A DNA stretch of 64,000 nucleotides from Microbacterium sp. VKM Ac-2923. Its GTDB lineage: Bacteria > Actinomycetota > Actinomycetes > Actinomycetales > Microbacteriaceae. Positions within the stretch are counted from its first letter, which is position 1; each line of letters opens with the position of its first letter. Location: NCBI RefSeq assembly GCF_022815605.1, contig NZ_JALGRP010000002.1, positions 124,001 through 188,000 of the forward strand, read 5' to 3'. The notes beneath the pieces are model-generated. The model made no database searches. It was not told the origin of the DNA and saw only the letters and a list, made by a program, of their open reading frames with translations. This document shows, piece by piece, positions 8,166 through 16,129 of the stretch. Both the position numbers and the translations under genes were made by a program.

Positions 8166-9440
8166 GTGACAGCCGACTCTCCCCGGAACGTGCTGGTGCG
8201 CTTCGCGCCGATGATCTACGGACCCACCCTGCTCTTCGCGATCGGCGAGGGCGCCGTCATCCCCCTCATCCCCGTGATCGCCGACCGTCTCGGGGCGGAT
8301 GTCGCCCTCGCCGCCCTCGTCGCCGCAGCCCTCGTCGTCGGGCAGCTGTGCGGCAACATCCCCGCCGGATGGGCGGTGGCACGCTTCGGCGAGCGCATCA
8401 CGATGGGCGTTGCCGGGATCGTCGTCCTGGGCGGACTGATCGGCATCGTCTTCGCCGCCTCGCTGGCCGTCTTCGCCGCCGCGGTATTCCTCATCGGCTT
8501 CTGTGCGGCGGCGTTCGCCCTGGCCCGGCACTCCTTCATGACCACGCGCGTTCCGCTCCGCTTCCGCGCTCGGGCGCTGTCGATGCTGGGGGGTACCTTC
8601 CGGGCCGGGATGTTCGTCGGACCGTTCATCTCGGCGGCGTTGCTGGGCATCTTCGGCGACGAGACGGCATCCATCGTCTTCTTCGCCGTGTGCCAGATCG
8701 CTGTGATCCTGCTGGTGTTCCTCGGACCAGATCCCGAGAAGGCGGTTCCGGTGCGGGCAACGGCCGGGTCACGAGCCCGCAGTGACGCGGCCGACGACAG
8801 CGGCGAGCCCGTCACGAGTGCGATCCCCGTACATCCGCGCGCCGGTGTCTTCCGCACGATGTGGCGCTTTCGGGGCGTGCTGGCGCGCCTGGGACTCGCG
8901 GCGGCGTCGCTGTCGGCTGTTCGCTCGGCCCGTCAGGTGGTGCTACCGCTGTGGGGCGTGTCGCTCGGTCTGGATGCCGGGACGATCGCCGTCGTCGTCG
9001 GCGTCTCCGGCGCGATCGACTTCGCCCTGTTCTACGCCAGCGGGCAGGTCATGGACCGCTTCGGTCGGCTGTGGGCGGCGCTGCCGGCGATGATCCTCAT
9101 GGGCGCCGGGTTCATCGCGCTGTCGTTCACGCACGATCTGGGCTCCGCAGCCATGTGGTACGCGATGTTCGCCGCCGTCCTCGGTGTAGGCAACGGCCTC
9201 TCCAGCGGCATCCTGCTCACCCTCGGCGCCGACATCGCCCCTCCCACCGAGCCCGCCGCGTTCCTCGGGTCGTGGCGCACGCTCACGGATGCCGGGGGCG
9301 CAGTGGCGCCGCTCATCGTGTCGGCGCTCACGGCGGTGGCCTCGCTCTCGGTCGGGGTCGGGGCGATGGGCGCGATCGCGGTGCTCGGTGCCATCGGCTT
9401 CATCCGGTGGGTGCCGAGATACGTGCCGCGCACGCGGTGA
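8166..9440 (+). CDS. MFS transporter
   Basis: The 424-residue protein is a 12-helix major facilitator, probably a drug or metabolite exporter. The pattern is two bundles of six hydrophobic helices separated by a charged central loop (about residues 190-225, rich in Arg, Asp and Ser). The helix 2-3 loop carries AGWAVARFGERITMG, close to the MFS motif A. The start is uncertain: GTG at 8157 is also in frame. GTG 8166 was chosen because TATCGT (8153-8158) lies 7 nt before it, compatible with a leaderless message. It is divergent from prfB with only about 25 bases between them, so promoters must overlap. Confidence 0.85.
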   Translation: MTADSPRNVLVRFAPMIYGPTLLFAIGEGAVIPLIPVIADRLGADVALAALVAAALVVGQLCGNIPAGWAVARFGERITMGVAGIVVLGGLIGIVFAASLAVFAAAVFLIGFCAAAFALARHSFMTTRVPLRFRARALSMLGGTFRAGMFVGPFISAALLGIFGDETASIVFFAVCQIAVILLVFLGPDPEKAVPVRATAGSRARSDAADDSGEPVTSAIPVHPRAGVFRTMWRFRGVLARLGLAAASLSAVRSARQVVLPLWGVSLGLDAGTIAVVVGVSGAIDFALFYASGQVMDRFGRLWAALPAMILMGAGFIALSFTHDLGSAAMWYAMFAAVLGVGNGLSSGILLTLGADIAPPTEPAAFLGSWRTLTDAGGAVAPLIVSALTAVASLSVGVGAMGAIAVLGAIGFIRWVPRYVPRTR

Positions 9441-9530
9441 GTCGGCCCGATGGCACCGAAAGGGGCGACGCGCGCGTCACCATCCGCTAGCCTCCCTCCA
9501 AAGCAAGTTCACAGGATGGAGATCCCCCCC

Positions 9531-11117
9531 ATGTCCCAATCCCGAGCTCCACTTCGCACAGGCATCGCCGCCCTTGGCGCCGCCGCCTTCATCGCCGCGT
9601 TCGCAGTAGCGCCGGCAGGCGCCGCAACGGCCGCGACGCCCACCGCCTGCGGCAACCTTTCTGCACCTTCGCTGACGAAGGTGCAGGCGTGCATCGCGTC
9701 GATCGATCCCGCAATTCACCTCAAGGCGCTCCAGAAGATCGCCGACGAGAACGACGGCAATCGCGCGGCGACCACGAGCGGATACGACTCCAGCGTCTCC
9801 TACGTCGCGGGCGTCCTCGAGAAGGCGGGCTGGAAGGTGTCGTACGACGAGTTCGACTTCTTCGTGTCGCCGCCGCCGACCCTGCAGCAGACCTCGCCGA
9901 CCGCGGCCGACTACGACTCGCTCGAGTCTGCCGGTACCGGTTACGGGTCGGTCACGGGTGACGTCGTCGCCGTGGACACCGCCCTCGCGCTTCCTCGCGA
10001 CCCGGTGACGAGCGGTTGCGAAGCCGAGGACTTCGCCGCCTTCCCCGAGGGCGCGATCGCGCTCGTGCAGAGGGGTACGTGCTCCTTCCGGCAGAAGGCG
10101 CTCAACGCCGAAGCCGCGGGAGCCGTCGGCGTCATCATCTTCAACCAGGGGAACACGCCCGACCGCGAGCCGCTTTTCAGCGGCACGCTCCTGGGCACGC
10201 CCGACGACGCACCCCTGACGATCCCCGTGGTGACGACGAGCTTCGCCGACGGCGTGGCCCTCTCAGCCGGCACCACGGCGACGCTGACCATCGAGCCGCC
10301 GGTGAACAAGCCGCAGGTGAACGTCATCGCGGAGCTGCCCGGAAAGAACCCGGGCAACGTCGTCATGGCCGGCGCCCACCTCGACAGCGTCGCAGAAGGT
10401 GCCGGCATCAATGACAACGGCAGCGGCACGGCCGCCCTCCTGTCCGCCGCGCAGGCGTTCGGCAAGGTCACGCCGCAGAACACCCTGCGGTTCGCGTGGT
10501 GGGGAGCCGAGGAAGCCGGCCTGGTCGGGAGCACCTCGTACGTCGATGGGCTCGCACCCGAAGAGATCGAGAAGATCGCGCTATATCTGAACTTCGACAT
10601 GATCGCGTCCCCGAACTTCGTCTACACCGTCTACGACGCCGACGAGTCGTCCTTCGAAGCGCCCGTTGAGATCCCGGAAGGGTCCGAGGCGATCGAGTCG
10701 CTCTTCGCGAGCTACTTCACCGCCCTGCGCCTCCCGTACGACGACTCGGAGTTCAACGGTCGCAGCGACTACGAGGCGTTCATCAACAACGGCATCCCGT
10801 CGGGCGGTCTGTTCACCGGCGCCGAGGAAGTGAAGACGCCGCAGCAAGCTGCACTGTGGGGCGGCACGGCGGGCGCCTCCCTCGACCCGAACTATCACAC
10901 GGCCCTCGACACGCTCGCCAACTACTCCAAGAAGGCGTTGTACGTGAACACCGGCGCGATGGCCACCGCGCTGTTGACGTATGCGTACTCGACCGAGTCG
11001 GTCAACGGCGTCGCGGGCAAGAAGCTCCCGATCCCGCTCCCGAAGCCCGCGCCGCCGGCCGGAACCTTCGTCAGTGGCGGCGGCATGTCGGTCCCGCACA
11101 CGTCGAACGAGTTCTGA
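9531..11117 (+). CDS. Secreted M28 family aminopeptidase with PA domain
   Basis: A 528-residue exported zinc peptidase. The signal peptide (residues about 1-32) ends in APAGAATAA. A PA (protease-associated) domain occupies roughly 150-260, including LVQRGTCSFRQKALNAEAAG. The M28 catalytic domain follows, with metal ligands in AGAHLDSVAEG, GINDNGSGTA, WWGAEEAGLVGS and NFDMIASPN. The family releases N-terminal residues from peptides outside the cell, which suits peptide scavenging. The ATG at 9531 is preferred over 9516 because GGAG sits 9 nt upstream of it. A strong terminator follows, so it is monocistronic. Confidence 0.92.
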   Translation: MSQSRAPLRTGIAALGAAAFIAAFAVAPAGAATAATPTACGNLSAPSLTKVQACIASIDPAIHLKALQKIADENDGNRAATTSGYDSSVSYVAGVLEKAGWKVSYDEFDFFVSPPPTLQQTSPTAADYDSLESAGTGYGSVTGDVVAVDTALALPRDPVTSGCEAEDFAAFPEGAIALVQRGTCSFRQKALNAEAAGAVGVIIFNQGNTPDREPLFSGTLLGTPDDAPLTIPVVTTSFADGVALSAGTTATLTIEPPVNKPQVNVIAELPGKNPGNVVMAGAHLDSVAEGAGINDNGSGTAALLSAAQAFGKVTPQNTLRFAWWGAEEAGLVGSTSYVDGLAPEEIEKIALYLNFDMIASPNFVYTVYDADESSFEAPVEIPEGSEAIESLFASYFTALRLPYDDSEFNGRSDYEAFINNGIPSGGLFTGAEEVKTPQQAALWGGTAGASLDPNYHTALDTLANYSKKALYVNTGAMATALLTYAYSTESVNGVAGKKLPIPLPKPAPPAGTFVSGGGMSVPHTSNEF

Positions 11118-11138
11118 GGCTCGACACACCCCTACCGG

Positions 11139-11178
11139 TGCGGGGTGACCCACGTCTGACGGCGTGGGTCACCCCGCA
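11139..11178 (+). terminator. Terminator of M28 peptidase gene
   Basis: A perfect 16-bp stem (11139-11154 with 11163-11178) with an 8-base loop lies 22 bases after the peptidase stop. No T-tract follows. Bases 11179-11332 hold nothing recognisable. Confidence 0.75.
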
Positions 11179-11332
11179 CATTCCTGTCGAGATCGCGGGG
11201 TCTGCCTCTGCGTCCCCACCCGCGGCGAGGCGGGACGCTCCCCGCTCTCGGAATCACCGCAGCGGCCCTCCAGCCGTCGCGGGCGCCCTCACCTCGACGG
11301 AACGAGCCCCGGCCACGTCCTTCGGCGACGGA

Positions 11333-12355
11333 TCAGTCCTCGTCGGACACGCGGATGAGCACCTTGCCCGTCGCCCCGTTCGCCACGGCGTCGTGCGCCG
11401 CCGCGGTGTCGGCGAGGGCGAACCAGGTCAGCGGCAGTCCGGCATCCTCCCCCACCGGGAGTGCCCCGTCGGCGACAGCGGCCGAGACGTCTTCGGCAGC
11501 GGCGCGCAGCGCGTCTTCGCCGACGGTGTACAGCAAGAGCCCCTGCCAGCGGACGTTCTTGGCGAAGCTCGCCCGGACGGCCGCAGAGAACCGGTCGCCC
11601 CCGTTGTCGGCGTAGTAACCGACCGTGCCGTGGTTGGCGATGACGTCGACGTCGAGGGCGGCGTTGTCGGCGATCGCGACCTCCACGATGTGGTCGACGC
11701 CGTTCGGTGCGAGCTCGCGGATGCCGTCGGCGAGCGCGTCGCTCGGGTACTGCCGCACGTGGTGGGCGCCGGCCGCGCGGGCGAGGGCTTCCTTCTCGTC
11801 GCTGCTGACGGTGGCGATGACCGTGGCCCCCGCCCAGACGGCGAGCTGGATCGCGGCGTGTCCGACGGCGCCGGCGCCGCCCTGTACGAGGACCGTGCGC
11901 CCCTCCAGCGCGCCGGGCGCGAGTCGCGACGGACCGTGCTCGTGCACCGTGAGCGCTCGGTGGGCCGTCATGGCGGGGACGCCGAGGCTGGCACCGAGAG
12001 CGAACGTCGCGTCGTCGGCCAGCGGCACGGCGCGCGCCGCCGGGATGACGGCGTAGTCGGCGGCGGTGCCGGTGGGGCGCTCGTGCTGGGCGAGGTAGAT
12101 CCACACCCGCTGACCGACCGACACGGCATCGACGCCGTCGCCGACGGCATCCACGGTTCCCGCGCCGTCCTGGTTCGGCGTCACCTCGTCGAACGCGAAG
12201 GGCCGCCCGCCCTGACGGGCCTTCCAGTCGGTGGGGTTCACCCCCGACACGGCGACGCGCACGCGCACCTCGCCGGCGCCCGGCTGAGGCAGAGGACGCT
12301 CGACGAGCGAGAGGACGGAGGAGTCACCGGTCTGGGAGTACGTGATCGCCTGCAT
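11333..12355 (-). CDS. Zinc-independent NADPH:quinone reductase-like oxidoreductase
   Basis: A 340-residue medium-chain dehydrogenase/reductase of the quinone oxidoreductase type. It has the N-terminal GroES-like domain (GVNPTDWKARQG) and a Rossmann domain with VQGGAGAVGHAAIQLA that binds NADPH. The structural and catalytic zinc cysteines of alcohol dehydrogenases are absent, as expected for this subfamily. Likely role is reduction of quinones or reactive carbonyls in the cytoplasm. The frame stays open far upstream, but homology begins at MQAITYSQTGD, so ATG 12355 is the start. It is divergent from the amidohydrolase gene. Confidence 0.92.
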   Translation of the reverse strand: MQAITYSQTGDSSVLSLVERPLPQPGAGEVRVRVAVSGVNPTDWKARQGGRPFAFDEVTPNQDGAGTVDAVGDGVDAVSVGQRVWIYLAQHERPTGTAADYAVIPAARAVPLADDATFALGASLGVPAMTAHRALTVHEHGPSRLAPGALEGRTVLVQGGAGAVGHAAIQLAVWAGATVIATVSSDEKEALARAAGAHHVRQYPSDALADGIRELAPNGVDHIVEVAIADNAALDVDVIANHGTVGYYADNGGDRFSAAVRASFAKNVRWQGLLLYTVGEDALRAAAEDVSAAVADGALPVGEDAGLPLTWFALADTAAAHDAVANGATGKVLIRVSDED

Positions 12356-12427
12356 ACGAGGGACAGCGCTCGCCGTGCCGCCCGCATTCCTTGGGCGTGT
12401 CGTCGGACGCCCCGCCACACTGAACCC

Positions 12428-14038
12428 ATGAGCAGCCTCCTCGTCACCGACGGCATCCTCTTCTCGGCCGGTACGGTGCTGGATGCCGACTCGGTCGGCG
12501 TGCGCGACGGAAGGATCGTCGCCGTCGGGTCGCGCCGCGAGGTGCGGGACGCTCTCGGGACGGATGCCGACGAACTCGACGCCCGCGGAGGCCTCGTGAC
12601 CCCGGGCTTCGTCGACGCGCATCTGCACCTCGGCGGCGGGGCCGTCGACGCCCTGCGCTGCGATCTGTCGGGAGCGGCCACCCTCGCCGAGGTCGATGAG
12701 CGGATCCGGTCGTTCGCGGCCGGTGCGACGGCGGCCTGGATCGTCGGAGGCGGGTGGGATCCCACGCTCTTCCCGCCCAGCGGCCCCACCGCGGCCCACC
12801 TCGACTCGCTCGTGGGCGACCGACCGGCCTTCCTCCTCGATGCCGACCACCACGGTGCGTGGGCGAACTCCGCGGCCCTGGCCGCCGCGAGCATCGACCG
12901 GGACACTCCCGACCCGTCCGACGGACGCCTCGAGCGCGCGCCCGACGGCAGCCCCACCGGCGCCCTCCGGGAAGGCGCGATGCAGCTCGTCTCTCCGCTG
13001 ATCCCGCCGAACGACACCGACGACATCGCGCGGGCCCTGCTCGAGGTGTCGCGGTCGGCCCTCGCCGCCGGCATCACCGGCTGGCAGGAAGCGGCGCTCG
13101 GCGTCTACGCCGGGTACCCCGACTTCTCGCACGCCTACCTGGCGCTTTTGCGCGACGGGGCGCTGGTGGGGCGGGCGACGGGAGCCATCTGGGTGCCGCG
13201 GGATCTCACCGCCGCGGGCATCGACGCCTTCGTCGCCGAGACCGTCGACCGCGCCCGCGTCAACAGCGCGGCAGGCTTTCCCACGCGCACCGCGAAACTG
13301 ATGCTCGACGGCATCGTCGAGACCCGCACCGCACACCTCTGCCATCCGTACCCCGACGGCTCGCACGGGCTGTCGTACTTCGCGCCCGACCTGGTGCAGC
13401 AGCTCGTGCCGGCGCTCAACGCCGCCGGCATCGCCGTGCACGTCCACGCCCTCGGCGACGCCGCGGTCCACGACGCGCTCGACGGGTTCGCGGCGGTCCC
13501 CTCCGCCGATCGCTCGCGCGTGCGCAACCACATCGCGCACCTCGAGCTCATCGCCCCCGACGACGTGGCGCGTTTCGCCGCCCTCGAGGTCACCGCGAAC
13601 TGCCAGCCGTACTGGGCGTGCGCGAACGCCCTCGTGCGGCAGGTGACCCTGCCGCTCCTCGGACGTGAGCGAGCGGATGACCTGTACCCGTTCGCGGCGC
13701 TGCGCGAGGCGGGCGCCCGACTGGCGATGGGTTCCGACTGGCCGGTCTCGACGTTCGACCCCTGGCTCGGTGTGCACGTGGCCGTCACGCGCCGCCCGCC
13801 GGGGGAAGCGGATGCCGAGCCCCTCGGCGCCGCGCAGTCCCTCCCGCTGGAGACGGCGCTCGACGCTTACACGCGCGGTTCGGCGGATCTCCTCGGAATC
13901 GGGCCGGGCGTCCTGGAGCCGGGCGCAGCGGCAGACCTGGCCATCGCCGACCGCAACCCGTTCGCGGGGGCAGCCGCCGGCATCCACGAGACCCGCAACC
14001 GCGCCACGGTGGTGGCGGGGGAGGTCGTCGCGGTTTGA
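12428..14038 (+). CDS. YtcJ-like amidohydrolase family protein
   Basis: A 536-residue metal-dependent hydrolase of the amidohydrolase superfamily, YtcJ-like group. Motifs in order are the HxH metal site in GFVDAHLHLGG, ADHHGAWANSAAL, the His ligands in HVHALGDAAV and HIAHLELI, and the metal Asp in MGSDWPVSTFD. The C-terminal end returns to the small beta-domain (PGAAADLAIADRNPF). Substrates of this group are mostly unknown and may be cyclic amides or similar compounds. CACACT lies 6 nt before ATG, a weak leaderless-type promoter. tRNA-Leu follows after about 50 bases. Confidence 0.9.
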   Translation: MSSLLVTDGILFSAGTVLDADSVGVRDGRIVAVGSRREVRDALGTDADELDARGGLVTPGFVDAHLHLGGGAVDALRCDLSGAATLAEVDERIRSFAAGATAAWIVGGGWDPTLFPPSGPTAAHLDSLVGDRPAFLLDADHHGAWANSAALAAASIDRDTPDPSDGRLERAPDGSPTGALREGAMQLVSPLIPPNDTDDIARALLEVSRSALAAGITGWQEAALGVYAGYPDFSHAYLALLRDGALVGRATGAIWVPRDLTAAGIDAFVAETVDRARVNSAAGFPTRTAKLMLDGIVETRTAHLCHPYPDGSHGLSYFAPDLVQQLVPALNAAGIAVHVHALGDAAVHDALDGFAAVPSADRSRVRNHIAHLELIAPDDVARFAALEVTANCQPYWACANALVRQVTLPLLGRERADDLYPFAALREAGARLAMGSDWPVSTFDPWLGVHVAVTRRPPGEADAEPLGAAQSLPLETALDAYTRGSADLLGIGPGVLEPGAAADLAIADRNPFAGAAAGIHETRNRATVVAGEVVAV

Positions 14039-14089
14039 CGGCTCGTTCACATCGAGCGAGGGCGCGGCCCGTTTAGACTGATGCCACTC

Positions 14090-14171
14090 GCGGGAGTGGT
14101 GAAATCGGCAGACACGCAGGATTTAGGTTCCTGTGCCTTCGGGCGTGGGGGTTCAAGTCCCCCCTTCCGCA
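14090..14171 (+). tRNA. tRNA-Leu (TAG anticodon)
   Basis: This is an 82-nt class II tRNA with a long variable arm. The acceptor GCGGGAG pairs with CTTCCGC, the anticodon loop contains TTTAGGT, and the variable arm is TGCCTTCGGGCGT. Discriminator A is at 14171 and CCA is not encoded. A TAGACT hexamer at 14074-14079 is a candidate -10. Confidence 0.97.
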
Positions 14172-14219
14172 CGGTTACCCGCTTCACCCGCACCATCTCT
14201 CCGACCCGACGGGACCGAT

Positions 14220-14984
14220 GTGATCCACACCACCGCCGCCCTGCTCCCGTGGCTCGACCCCGCGACGATCATCGACGCCGCCGGCCCCTGGGCCCTCGTC
14301 ATCGTGTGCCTCATCGTCTTCGCCGAGACCGGCCTGCTGATCGGCTTCCTGCTGCCCGGCGACACGTTGCTCATCATGGCGGGCATCCTGTCGAACCCGG
14401 TCACGCACCCGCCTCACGGCGTCTTCGGCGTGAACGTCTGGATCACCGGCCTGCTGATCGGTCTGGCGGCGTTCCTCGGCGGCGAAGTCGGCTACCTCAT
14501 CGGCCACAAGGCGGGCCCCGCGATCTTCGAGCGCAAAGAGTCGGGGTTGTTCAGCCGGAAGAACGTCGAGCGCACCAACGCGTTCTTCGTCCGCTTCGGC
14601 GGGCTCACCGTGATCCTCGCCCGCTTCGTGCCGATCGTGCGCACCTTCGCGCCGATCGCCGCCGGTGTCGGCCACATGAACAAGTGGAAGTACACGCTCT
14701 ACAACCTGATCGGCGCCCTGATCTGGGGCTTCGGCCTCACCGTCGCCGGCTATCTGCTCAGCCTGATCCCCGGCGTCGGTGAGTTCGTCGCAGAGTACAT
14801 CGACGTCATCCTGCTGACGGTCGTCGTCGGCACGGTCGGTTTCGTCGTCTTCCACTACTTCCGCGAGCGCGCCGCCGCGAAGCGCGACGCGGCGGCCGGA
14901 CACGGCACCGTGACCCACGCCGAGGCCGAGGCGCTGACCCTCGACCCGAAGACGCTCGAAGACGGAGACCACCCGGCCCGCTGA
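14220..14984 (+). CDS. DedA family membrane protein
   Basis: A 254-residue integral membrane protein of the DedA/SNARE-associated (VTT) family. Members flip lipid carriers such as undecaprenyl phosphate, or support membrane homeostasis. Family signatures are ETGLLIGFLLPGDTLLIMAG, GGEVGYLIGHKAGP and the conserved ILARFVPIVRTFAPIAAGVG with its key Arg residues. At least four hydrophobic segments are visible, followed by a charged cytoplasmic tail. The GTG start at 14220 begins about 50 bases after tRNA-Leu. The gene converges on ku with only 3 bases between stops. Confidence 0.93.
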   Translation: MIHTTAALLPWLDPATIIDAAGPWALVIVCLIVFAETGLLIGFLLPGDTLLIMAGILSNPVTHPPHGVFGVNVWITGLLIGLAAFLGGEVGYLIGHKAGPAIFERKESGLFSRKNVERTNAFFVRFGGLTVILARFVPIVRTFAPIAAGVGHMNKWKYTLYNLIGALIWGFGLTVAGYLLSLIPGVGEFVAEYIDVILLTVVVGTVGFVVFHYFRERAAAKRDAAAGHGTVTHAEAEALTLDPKTLEDGDHPAR

Positions 14985-14987
14985 GGC

Positions 14988-15842
14988 TCAGGACGCCTTC
15001 GTCTTCTTCTTGGCCGCCGGCTTCTCGTCGGCGGCCTTGTCGTTCTCCCCTGCCCGCGCGGCGCGGCTGCGTTCGACGCTCGCGCGCAACGCCTCCATCA
15101 GATCGATGACCTCGCCACCGTCGTCTTCCTCCTGCTTTCCGAAGGTGGCGTCGGTGTCGATCGCGTCACCCTGCTCGAGTTTCGCGTCGATGAGCGTGCG
15201 GAGTTCCGCCTGGTATTCGTCGGTGAACTCCTCGGGGTCGAAGTCCTTCGAGAAGCTGTCGACGAGGGACGCCGACATCTCCAGCTCCTTCGCCGAGATG
15301 CGCACGCTCTCGTCCAGCGCCGGGAAGGCCGCCTCCCGCACCTCGTCGGCCCACAGCAGCGTCTGCAGCACGAGCACGTCTCCGCGCACGCGTAGCGCCG
15401 CGAGCCGCGTCTTCTGCCGCAGCGAGAAGCGCACGATCGCGGTGCGTTCGGTCTGCTCGAGGGTCTTGCGCAGGAGGACGTACGCCTTGGGCGACGTCGA
15501 GTCGGGCTCCAGGTAGTACGCCTTGTCGAGCGTCAGCAGGTCGACCTGCTCGCTGGGCACGAACTCGACGACCTCGATCTCCCGACTGCGCTCGCTCGGA
15601 AGCGACGCGAGGTCGTCTTTGGTCAGCACGACGGTCTGCTCGCCGTCGTCGTAAGCCCGGTCGATGTCACCGTAGGGCACGACCTCACCGTCGACCTCGC
15701 AGATGCGCTGGTAACGGATGCGCCCTCCGTCTTTGTTGTGCACCTGGTGCAGGGAGACGTCGTGGTCCTCGGTCGCCGAATACACCTTCACCGGCACGTT
15801 GACGAGGCCGAAGGTCAGAGCGCCCTTCCAGATCGATCGCAT
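14988..15842 (-). CDS. ku: Ku DNA end-binding protein
   Basis: Bacterial Ku forms a homodimeric ring on double-strand break ends and recruits LigD for non-homologous end joining. The 284-residue protein starts with the hallmark MRSIWKGALTFGLVNVPVKV and contains the beta-barrel core and dimer arm (YYLEPD, LRQKTRLAALRVRGDVLVLQ). The C-terminus is Lys-rich (EKPAAKKKTKAS), like the extended tails that help actinobacterial Ku slide on DNA. On the minus strand TTCACT precedes the ATG by exactly 6 nt. It is divergent from ligD across a repeat-filled 287-base spacer. Confidence 0.97.
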   Translation of the reverse strand: MRSIWKGALTFGLVNVPVKVYSATEDHDVSLHQVHNKDGGRIRYQRICEVDGEVVPYGDIDRAYDDGEQTVVLTKDDLASLPSERSREIEVVEFVPSEQVDLLTLDKAYYLEPDSTSPKAYVLLRKTLEQTERTAIVRFSLRQKTRLAALRVRGDVLVLQTLLWADEVREAAFPALDESVRISAKELEMSASLVDSFSKDFDPEEFTDEYQAELRTLIDAKLEQGDAIDTDATFGKQEEDDGGEVIDLMEALRASVERSRAARAGENDKAADEKPAAKKKTKAS

Positions 15843-15928
15843 GTGCCCAGTGAACACCGAAACGCCTCGGGATGCCGAGACCCTTGCGCCGCGGGTCGCC
15901 GGTTCCGCGCCGTCCACTGCCGCCCCCT

Positions 15929-16012
15929 GACACAACGCAGGAGATCCGACCGACCGACCGGCGGACGGGGCCGTACTGTCGGTCGGCGCAGCCGGAACTC
16001 CTGCGTTGTGTC
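15929..16012. repeat. Palindromic repeat element, copy A
   Basis: A perfect 15-bp inverted repeat (15929-15943 with 15998-16012) encloses a region with an inner CCGACC/GGTCGG pairing. Its first 20 bases are identical to those of the element at 28043, so this is a dispersed element and not a gene-specific hairpin. It lies between the divergent ku and ligD genes; no coding capacity is seen. Confidence 0.8.
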
Positions 16013-16080
16013 CGGGCGCGGACGGAACTCCTGCGCTGTGTCCGGGCGCAGCCGGAACTCCTGCGCTGTGTCCGGGCGCG
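15991..16080. repeat. 30-bp tandem repeat, three copies
   Basis: Three adjacent 30-base units (15991-16020, 16021-16050, 16051-16080) differ at only a few positions; a partial fourth starts at 16081. Each unit contains the right arm of the neighbouring palindrome (CTCCTGCGYTGTGTCC), so the array seems to have grown by duplicating that arm. It ends about 50 bases before ligD. Confidence 0.9.
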
Positions 16081-16129
16081 GACGGAACGCCGTCGGCATC
16101 CCGGACCTTCCCCGCTCTACGCTGGGGCG

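Noticed and set aside
12356..14050. A 905-codon minus-strand open frame joining the quinone reductase to sequence antisense to the amidohydrolase
   Set aside because: Homology begins only at MQAITYSQTGD. The upstream part is Arg/Gly/Val-rich antisense reading of a strong gene, as expected at this GC content.
15991..16080. Possible CRISPR array
   Set aside because: The 30-base units are adjacent with no variable spacers, and no cas genes are nearby.
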